Of a DNA stretch of 37,696 nucleotides, positions 32,635 through 37,696 are shown piece by piece (within the stretch, counting starts at the first letter, position 1; each line of letters begins with the position of its first letter). Both the position numbers and the translations under genes were made by a program. This stretch comes from Candidatus Physcocola equi. GTDB lineage: Bacteria > Bacteroidota > Bacteroidia > Bacteroidales > Paludibacteraceae. The stretch spans positions 1 through 37,696 of the forward strand of contig JAGHUM010000062.1 of NCBI GenBank assembly GCA_018064855.1, read 5' to 3'. The notes below the pieces were generated by a model, which saw nothing but the letters and a program-made list of their open reading frames with translations, made no database searches and was not told the origin of the DNA.

Positions 32635-34071
32635 ATGGTTTCGCAGTTTTTTGCAGATAGAATCAGAGAACAATTTGGTTTTGCTCCCACTTTGCAACAA
32701 AATGAACTTATTGATGCTTTGGCTGATTTTTTGTGCGAGCCGGGTGATGAAGGGCTTGCCTTCTTACTGAAAGGCTGTGCCGGGACGGGCAAAACTTCCG
32801 TTGTGGCTGCTCTTGTTCGCACTCTTGTTTCTTTTGAACAGAATGTGGTTTTACTTGCGCCCACTGGCCGTGCCGCAAAGGTGCTTTCTTCTTATGCGGG
32901 TCTGCCGGCTTATACGATTCATCGTTGTATCTATCGTGAAAAAGTGGTGGGTGAAGTGGATGGTGTGTTTTCGCTGAATTTCAACCGGAATAGGAATGCT
33001 ATTTACGTCGTAGATGAGGCTTCCATGATTTCCAATGGCATGGGGGGTGTCTCAGACTCTAATTTCGGATCTGGACATCTATTGGAGGATTTGTTTTCCT
33101 ATGTTTATAATGGACAGGGTAACCGTATCATTTTTGTGGGCGATGTCGCTCAGTTGCCACCTGTGGGCGAATTGGTAAGTCCTGCTCTCGATACGCGTAT
33201 GCTGTCTTCTTTAGGCCTTAGGGTCAGTGAGTATTTCCTGACCGAGGTGGTGCGCCAGGAACAGCAGTCTGGCATTCTTGCCAATGCGACTAATCTGCGT
33301 TTGCTGATGCCTGACTTTAATGGAGATTTTCCGAATATTGCTACTGATGGTTTTGACGATGTGATAAAGGTGAATGGCGCTGAATTGATTGAGGAAATCG
33401 CTTCGGCTTACAGTAAGTATGGAGAAGACGATACTATAGTTATTTCTCGCTCGAATAAAAGGGCTAACTTATTTAATAACGGCATTCGCAACCAAGTCCT
33501 TTGGAGGGAGGATGAACTTTCTTCTGGAGACCTGATTATGGTGGTTAAGAATAACTATTTTTGGACGAAAGATATTAAAGAACTTGATTTCATTGCCAAT
33601 GGCGATGTGGCTCAAGTGAAACGTGTGAGACGTCATTCGGAAATGTATGGATTCCGATTTGCTGACGTCTTGCTGTTTTTCCCCGATTATGAGGTGGAGG
33701 TGGAGGCAAAGGTGCTGCTTGATGTTCTTCAATCTCCTTCTCCGTCGTTGTCTGCTGAAGATAATCGTAAATTGTATTCCGAAGTGGAGAATGATTATGC
33801 TGACGTGCCGACCAAGAGGGAGCGCTACAAAAAAATGAAGGAGGACGTCTTTCTAAACGCCCTCCAGGTTAAATTCGCTTATGCTGTCACTTGCCATAAG
33901 GCTCAGGGTGGGCAGTGGAGTTGTGTCTTCATCGATAGAGGTGTGCTGTCGGAGGATATGGTGAATATAGACTTCCTCCGTTGGCTTTATACGGCCTTCA
34001 CACGAGCCACCCAAAAGGTTTATTTGGTGAATTGGGATTTACCGTTGGCTCCACCTGCCGATTATAGATGA
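32635..34071 (+). CDS. RecD/Dda-like superfamily 1B helicase
   Basis: A 478-residue 5'-3' DNA helicase-like ATPase. Walker A GCAGTGKTSVV (about 47-57), LAPTGRAAKVL (Ia), VVDEASMIS (Walker B, about 124-132), GDVAQLPPVGE (motif III) and a C-terminal UvrD_C_2 module with YAVTCHKAQGGQW and FLRWLYTAFTRAT are visible. It lacks RecBCD-type N-terminal domains, so it belongs with stand-alone RecD-like or Dda/Pif1-like proteins rather than exonuclease V. It is divergent from the membrane-anchored protein and convergent with the secreted protein (3 bp between stops). Confidence 0.9.
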   Translation: MVSQFFADRIREQFGFAPTLQQNELIDALADFLCEPGDEGLAFLLKGCAGTGKTSVVAALVRTLVSFEQNVVLLAPTGRAAKVLSSYAGLPAYTIHRCIYREKVVGEVDGVFSLNFNRNRNAIYVVDEASMISNGMGGVSDSNFGSGHLLEDLFSYVYNGQGNRIIFVGDVAQLPPVGELVSPALDTRMLSSLGLRVSEYFLTEVVRQEQQSGILANATNLRLLMPDFNGDFPNIATDGFDDVIKVNGAELIEEIASAYSKYGEDDTIVISRSNKRANLFNNGIRNQVLWREDELSSGDLIMVVKNNYFWTKDIKELDFIANGDVAQVKRVRRHSEMYGFRFADVLLFFPDYEVEVEAKVLLDVLQSPSPSLSAEDNRKLYSEVENDYADVPTKRERYKKMKEDVFLNALQVKFAYAVTCHKAQGGQWSCVFIDRGVLSEDMVNIDFLRWLYTAFTRATQKVYLVNWDLPLAPPADYR

Positions 34072-34074
34072 AAA

Positions 34075-34725
34075 CTATTCTTGTGTGCCTGATTCCTGGT
34101 GTTTTCTATCTGCGTTGAAGTCTAGCGCCTCAATCTTTTTGAAGTTTAGTTCTTCATCTACCTTTATTCTGTATGTGACGGTTTTGTTGTTTTCTTCAAT
34201 TGTCATTTTTTCGGTCAGGTAGTTGATGTTGGCTTTTCTTGTGGTCTTTTCTCCTTCCATGTATTTGTGCTCGGAAGCGATGAGCTTGAACCAACCACCG
34301 TTTTTGGCGATATATTTAAACAGAAAACGATAGTCTCCTTTCTGGTCTTCAAATAATATCTGGAACTTATTGTTGTGTGTTTCAAATGAGAATAATGATG
34401 TGCTGTCTTTTAAATGCGAATCAATGAATTTTGTCTTGACTAATGGGGTGCTGTATTTTGCGTCTTTGTCGCTCATCATCATCATCAAACCTGATCCTTC
34501 GTTGTCTTTTTTGTCTTTAGAGACAATCACCAACGCATAATCGTCTTTCTGGTCTTTGTTGAGGTCTCCCATGTTGTATGCGAGAGTCACATCATGGCCT
34601 TTGGGCGCCAAATTCTTCATCTCTTTGGTGACAGCCACATTCTTGGCGGTTGTGGTGACGGCATTTGCATTCACTGTGATAAACAAAGTGGCTGCAATTA
34701 TTGTGATTGGTTTCAATATGTTCAT
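34075..34725 (-). CDS. Unknown secreted protein with one FG-GAP-like segment
   Basis: A 216-residue protein with a cleavable signal peptide (MNILKPITIIAATLFITVNANA, cut after ANA). The mature part has GDLNKDQKDDYALVIVSKD (about 53-71), an Asp/Asn-rich calcium-loop-like FG-GAP/VCBS-type segment, then beta strands and a charged end. No catalytic motif is seen. A consensus promoter lies 25 bp upstream, so it is its own transcription unit. Confidence 0.7.
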   Translation of the reverse strand: MNILKPITIIAATLFITVNANAVTTTAKNVAVTKEMKNLAPKGHDVTLAYNMGDLNKDQKDDYALVIVSKDKKDNEGSGLMMMMSDKDAKYSTPLVKTKFIDSHLKDSTSLFSFETHNNKFQILFEDQKGDYRFLFKYIAKNGGWFKLIASEHKYMEGEKTTRKANINYLTEKMTIEENNKTVTYRIKVDEELNFKKIEALDFNADRKHQESGTQE

Positions 34726-34750
34726 ATTAATAATGTTTGTTGAGTTTCTG

Positions 34751-34781
34751 CAAAAATAGGAGTTTTTCCCGTGTGCGCAAA
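34751..34781 (-). promoter_or_regulatory. Consensus promoter of the secreted-protein gene
   Basis: On the minus strand TTTG (34778-34781), a 19-bp spacer and TATTTTTG (34751-34758) give a full match to the Bacteroidetes promoter, 25 bp before the ATG at 34725. Confidence 0.75.
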
Positions 34782-34797
34782 ACTTGCGAACTGTAGT

Positions 34798-36558
34798 TTA
34801 TCGGACAATTTGAAGTACATCTTCCACAATCTGATCGTCTGACAGTCTGTTGTCTGCAAGTAACTTTTGTACGTCAAATCTGTCGTATAGATCTTTCTTC
34901 ACACCACCTACAAGGACTTTCATGTCGCTCGTGCTGTAATATGATGCAATTCTTTCTCCGAATCCACCGTCTTTACATCCGTCTTCTAATGTGACCACCA
35001 ATTTGTGGTTGGCTTTTAGCTCTTCCAGCGCTTCTGCATCGACGGCATGAAGATAGCGAGGGTTGATGAGGGTGGCGTCTATGCCATTGTTTGATAATAA
35101 TTTTGCAACATTTTCTCCCTTTTGATAGAATGAACCTGCAGCGATGATGGCAACTTCTGATCCCTTATGGGCGATTTTGTATTTTGGCTCGTAAGTATAA
35201 GTGGAATCAACGTCGTCTGTGGTGTGAATCACGCCGTTGCTTGGAATGCGGATGGCAATTGGCTTTTTGTCTTGGAGTATGGCCCAACGGAGCATCGCAA
35301 AATATTCTTCGCAGTTGGTCGGTGCTAAATAGATAAGACCAGGGATGCTGCAAAGCATGGGTATGTCGAAAAGACAAATGTGAGTGATGTCGTTCATGGT
35401 GTTCATGCCTCCCCATGCCACATTGATGACTGCCGGATTGGAGTTGATGCACAGGTCTTGGGCTATTTGGTCGTAAGTGCGCTGAATGAAAGTGGAATAT
35501 ACTGTCCAGACAGGACGTAATCCTCCTTTTGCCATCCCGCTTGCCATGGCAACCGCTTGTTCTTCTGCGATTCCCATGTCGATGTGTTGTTTGCCTGCTT
35601 CTTTCCGCTTTGCGGCGGTGAATCCGGCTGCAGTCGGTGTCCCTGCTGTTATGGCAATGAGTGTTGGGTCTTTTTTCATTTCGTTGAGCATCCAGTTGCT
35701 GTATAGTTCTTCATAACTTTCCATGACTGGTGCTTCCGGGCGGCTGCCATCTTCCATGTTGAATGGCGCTCCCCAGTGCCAAGGTTCTTTGTCGGCAACT
35801 GCCGGTGCAAATCCATGTCCTTTTTCTGTGTGAATATGGACTATCGTTGGCTTGTCTGTGTCTTTGACGGACTGGAATGTCTCGATGAGTTTTTCAACGT
35901 TGTTACCTTCTTCCAGATATTTGTATTCAAATCCCCATGCTTTAAACCAATTGAGTTCGCATTGGCCGTTGCTCTCACGTAATGCTTTCAAATTTTTGTA
36001 AATGCCTCCGTGATTTTCTGCGATGGACATTTCGTTGTCATTAACGACAATGATGATGCCTGTGCCTAATTCCGATGCTTCGTCTAGCCCTTCAAATGCT
36101 TCTCCTCCGGAAAGTGAGCCGTCTCCAATTATTGCGATTATATTCTCTTTCCCTCCTTTTATATCCCGCGCTTTTTGAAGTCCTGTGGCTAAACTGACGG
36201 AGGTGGAGGTGTGGCCTACTTCAAAATTGTCATATACAGGACTTTCTGCAGGTGAAGAATATCCACTGATTGCATTCATGTCATCTACGTTGCCAAGGAA
36301 GCCTGATGCACGACCTGTGAGGACTTTGTGTGGGTAACATTGGTGGCTGACGTCAAACACGAATTTGTCTTCTGGCGCATTAAATACATAATGAAGCGCA
36401 ACTGTGGCTTCCACAAATCCAAGGTTCGGACCTACGTGGCCTCCATGTTTACTTACACGATTGAGCACTGCTGCGCGTGTCTCGTCTGCAACGATGTTGA
36501 GTTCTTTTATGCTAAGGCCTTTTAAGTCGGCTGGTGTTTGTATTCGTTCAATATACAT
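34798..36558 (-). CDS. Divergent DXS-like thiamine-diphosphate enzyme
   Basis: A 586-residue transketolase-type protein closest to 1-deoxyxylulose-5-phosphate synthase (pyruvate plus glyceraldehyde 3-phosphate, first step of the MEP pathway). Visible are VGPNLGFVEATVALHYVF, SHQCYPHKVLTGR (about 71-83), the ThDP motif GDGSLSGGEAF...NDNE (145-176), His261 and GIAEEQA (Glu about 332). It departs from E. coli DXS: it is about 35 residues shorter, the GPVDGHD segment is absent (WGFEYKYLEEGNN instead), and by my alignment Arg420 is Trp382, Asp427 is Asn389 and the Arg of RYPRG is Ser, while His431 is kept (His393). These positions bind the acceptor phosphate in DXS. It may be a paralogue with another acceptor. 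Standard annotation would be dxs. Confidence 0.8.
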   Translation of the reverse strand: MYIERIQTPADLKGLSIKELNIVADETRAAVLNRVSKHGGHVGPNLGFVEATVALHYVFNAPEDKFVFDVSHQCYPHKVLTGRASGFLGNVDDMNAISGYSSPAESPVYDNFEVGHTSTSVSLATGLQKARDIKGGKENIIAIIGDGSLSGGEAFEGLDEASELGTGIIIVVNDNEMSIAENHGGIYKNLKALRESNGQCELNWFKAWGFEYKYLEEGNNVEKLIETFQSVKDTDKPTIVHIHTEKGHGFAPAVADKEPWHWGAPFNMEDGSRPEAPVMESYEELYSNWMLNEMKKDPTLIAITAGTPTAAGFTAAKRKEAGKQHIDMGIAEEQAVAMASGMAKGGLRPVWTVYSTFIQRTYDQIAQDLCINSNPAVINVAWGGMNTMNDITHICLFDIPMLCSIPGLIYLAPTNCEEYFAMLRWAILQDKKPIAIRIPSNGVIHTTDDVDSTYTYEPKYKIAHKGSEVAIIAAGSFYQKGENVAKLLSNNGIDATLINPRYLHAVDAEALEELKANHKLVVTLEDGCKDGGFGERIASYYSTSDMKVLVGGVKKDLYDRFDVQKLLADNRLSDDQIVEDVLQIVR

Positions 36559-36582
36559 ATTTTATTATTCTGTTGTTTGTTG

Positions 36583-36590
36583 CAAAAATA
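36583..36590 (-). promoter_or_regulatory. Bacteroidetes -7 box of the DXS-like gene
   Basis: TATTTTTG on the minus strand is an exact TAnnTTTG match, 24 bp before the ATG. The -33 position (about 36610) coincides with the end of the MITE-like repeat and is not TTTG. Confidence 0.55.
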
Positions 36591-36609
36591 CTCATTTTTG
36601 TAGATATTT

Positions 36610-36640
36610 AGAAGTTGTTTAAATATTTGTTGGCGATTTT
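36610..36640. repeat. Tandem duplicate of the MITE-like element's left end
   Basis: The 31 bases here repeat the first 31 bases of the element beginning at 36641, with 2 mismatches. It shows a partial end duplication or an insertion next to an older end. Confidence 0.85.
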
Positions 36641-36815
36641 AGAAGTTGTTTAAATTTTTGTTGGAGATTTTTATATGTGTATTTTTCAGGATGTTTTGAA
36701 GCGAATCTGAAAGGAGCAATGGATGCCCATTGTGACTGAAGATTCACTCGAAACAGACGAAAAAGACCAATAAAAAGCCCAAAAGAAGAAGTTCGCAAAA
36801 ATTTAAACAGCTTCT
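36641..36815. mobile_element. MITE-like palindromic element, copy 2 (upstream of the DXS-like gene)
   Basis: This is the second 175-bp copy, with the same length and ends as 24095-24269 and about 7 base differences by eye (about 96% identity). Terminal inverted repeats run 36641-36660 and 36796-36815. The central CAATGG-ATGC-CCATTG hairpin is conserved, as is the full-length fold. No ORF is present. No duplicate target site is clear, although GATAT lies just outside the left end and TATATC just outside the right. Confidence 0.85.
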
Positions 36816-36882
36816 TATATCTTTAAACCCTTTGCAGCCAAAAACCTTTACCTCCAATTTCCTTTTTATATCTTCAATTTTT

Positions 36883-36913
36883 TTTGCGTCTTCAAATTAT
36901 TTGCTTACATTTG
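36883..36913 (+). promoter_or_regulatory. Consensus promoter ahead of the tetranucleotide repeat
   Basis: TTTG (36883-36886), a 19-bp spacer and TACATTTG (36906-36913) match the Bacteroidetes consensus fully. The predicted start (about 36920) is 20 bp before the ATG of the repeat-containing small ORF. Confidence 0.7.
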
Positions 36914-36939
36914 AAAAATAATTGAACAAAAATTTGCTC

Positions 36940-37023
<84 letters not shown>

Positions 37024-37032
37024 AAATCATAC

Positions 37033-37061
37033 AATTACAACAGCCGAAGGCTGCTGTAATT
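37033..37061. repeat. 13-bp stem with GAA loop
   Basis: AATTACAACAGCC (37033-37045) pairs with GGCTGCTGTAATT (37049-37061) with a single mismatch, around a GAA triloop. It lies just after the repeat ORF. Confidence 0.8.
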
Positions 37062-37068
37062 TCGTCAT

Positions 37069-37107
37069 GCCCGTGTTGGATCTGCAAGGACCCGGCACGG
37101 GCTTTTT
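37069..37107 (+). terminator. Rho-independent terminator downstream of the repeat ORF
   Basis: GCCCGTG (37069-37075) pairs with CACGGGC (37096-37102) and is followed by TTTTTG. The loop is about 20 bases. It would end a transcript begun at the 36883-36913 promoter. Confidence 0.6.
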
Positions 37108-37138
37108 GTTGAATTAAATCGGTAATTTATCATAGATT

Positions 37139-37302
37139 ATGACAAAAAACTATTGACATCAATCGCCCTGCTGTGCGCTGATGCGGCAGCCTACTAATAC
37201 CAGAACGGTTGCCTAAGACAAACGGTGCCACCATCTTCCTGCCCGCCGCCGGCCCGACCTCACCTCGGGTGGCTCCCAAGCCCCCCGGAGCGCAGGAATG
37301 AG
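37139..37302 (+). pseudogene. Remnant of a secreted FISUMP-type gene
   Basis: After ATG at 37139 a one-base shift is needed to read KKLLTSIALLCA (37143-37178), a typical signal peptide. A little further, in another frame, 37221-37253 reads NGATIFLPAAG, equal to the conserved core GKSIFLPAAG of the lipoprotein at 130-912. The frames are interrupted by stops, most of the domain is missing, and an in-frame TGA closes at 37300-37302. It is best explained as an internally deleted and frameshifted gene. Confidence 0.5.
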
Positions 37303-37346
37303 GAACAAATGAGTCGAAAAAGGAATAAATAATTAAAGATACAAAT

Positions 37347-37439
37347 ATGTCGGAAGCTAAAAAGACACGAATGCAGAGCATCGTGGACGAGGATTCGCAG
37401 CGTGCGTCGCTGGAAGAGTGGCGGAGGATACGGCTGTAA
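37347..37439 (+). CDS. Small ORF of 30 codons with its own terminator
   Basis: ATG at 37347 gives a highly charged 30-residue peptide starting MSEAKKTRMQ and ending EEWRRIRL, with stop TAA at 37437-37439. The ORF is more GC-rich than the sequence around it, and the terminator begins 5 bp after the stop. No homologue is recognised and no promoter box is clear; it may also be the last part of a decayed gene. Confidence 0.35.
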   Translation: MSEAKKTRMQSIVDEDSQRASLEEWRRIRL

Positions 37440-37444
37440 CTTGA

Positions 37445-37475
37445 AAGTCATGCCCGAAAGGGCGTGACTTTTTTC
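37445..37475 (+). terminator. Strong rho-independent terminator
   Basis: AAGTCATGCCC pairs with GGGCGTGACTT around a GAAA tetraloop with one G-T pair and is followed by a T run. Confidence 0.93.
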
Positions 37476-37505
37476 TTTGGTGGTGATTCCTTATGTTTTT
37501 TCCAA

Positions 37506-37637
37506 CGAAATTTTGCGAATTATACAAATTTCGAGGCGTGTATCAGATTTATACAAGAATGCCCATGGCATTTCGAATTACCGCTAATTGTGCGCTGGTC
37601 ACCATAATTCGTGATAATTCGTAATGCCGAAGGCGTT
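37506..37637. repeat. Cluster of short palindromes
   Basis: Three inverted repeats: CGAAATTT/AAATTTCG (37506-37533, perfect 8 bp); AATGCC-CAT-GGCATT (37558-37572); and AATGCC-GAA-GGCGTT (37623-37637), followed by TTT. Two direct AATTCGT units, 3 bp apart, lie at 37606-37622. No coding frame is visible. It resembles dispersed intergenic palindromic repeats. Beyond 37637 I see nothing I can name. Confidence 0.6.
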
Positions 37638-37696
37638 TTTAGTAGAAATCAATCGTATTGCAATAGTTTCGTGATCATTAGTAATAATCCGTTGGC

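Noticed and set aside
37130..37451. Minus-strand frames of 63-83 codons in the last kilobase
   Set aside because: They lie over a pseudogene remnant and a small plus-strand ORF and have no protein signature.

Overview
The window looks like a chromosomal segment of a Bacteroidales bacterium, most likely Prevotella-like. It is AT-rich. Several genes carry the Bacteroidetes promoter pattern (TTTG, 19-21 bp, TAnnTTTG), and Shine-Dalgarno sequences are not evident. It holds lineage markers: gldE, gldD, gldG, a DUF3822 gene beside rsmD, and a Fib_succ_major (FISUMP) lipoprotein. Species cannot be fixed from the sequence alone.

Layout. 1-1810 is accessory: a FISUMP lipoprotein and an unknown membrane protein. 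1871-5325 is a plus-strand translation block (ABC-F ATPase, RlmB-like methyltransferase, RluA-type pseudouridine synthase). tRNA-Lys(UUU) follows with its own promoter and terminator, then a DUF486 membrane protein. 6004-9264 is an apparent operon: DUF695 protein, HPPK-like protein, UvrD/PcrA helicase. Next are a large AsmA-family protein, a long RluA-family protein, and menB-menC. 15993-19532 (minus) holds two paralogous proteins of unknown function in tandem. NUDIX and zinc-ribbon/FHA genes (plus) face an operon on minus: dnaN, a DnaQ-type exonuclease, trmN6 and a beta-carbonic anhydrase. 24302-30813 (minus) holds rsmD-folB-mutY-ssb-gldE-gldD-gldG, covering DNA repair, folate synthesis and gliding/type IX secretion-associated genes. 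Then come DUF3822, an anchored protein, a divergent RecD-like helicase, a secreted protein and a divergent DXS-like enzyme.

The last 1.1 kb has no ordinary gene. It holds a 175-bp palindromic MITE-like element, a consensus promoter, a 14-unit tetranucleotide repeat inside a tiny ORF, several hairpins, a decayed FISUMP-type gene, a 30-codon ORF with a terminator, and a cluster of short palindromes.

Most notable points: two about 96% identical, full-length palindromic elements (24095-24269 and 36641-36815), each just upstream of a minus-strand housekeeping-type gene (dnaN, dxs-like); the AAGC repeat behind a consensus promoter, where repeat-number change would switch reading frame; the DXS-like enzyme lacking expected acceptor-phosphate-binding arginines; and the paralogous pair with no recognisable family. 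No transposase, integrase, CRISPR array, reverse transcriptase or rRNA was seen.
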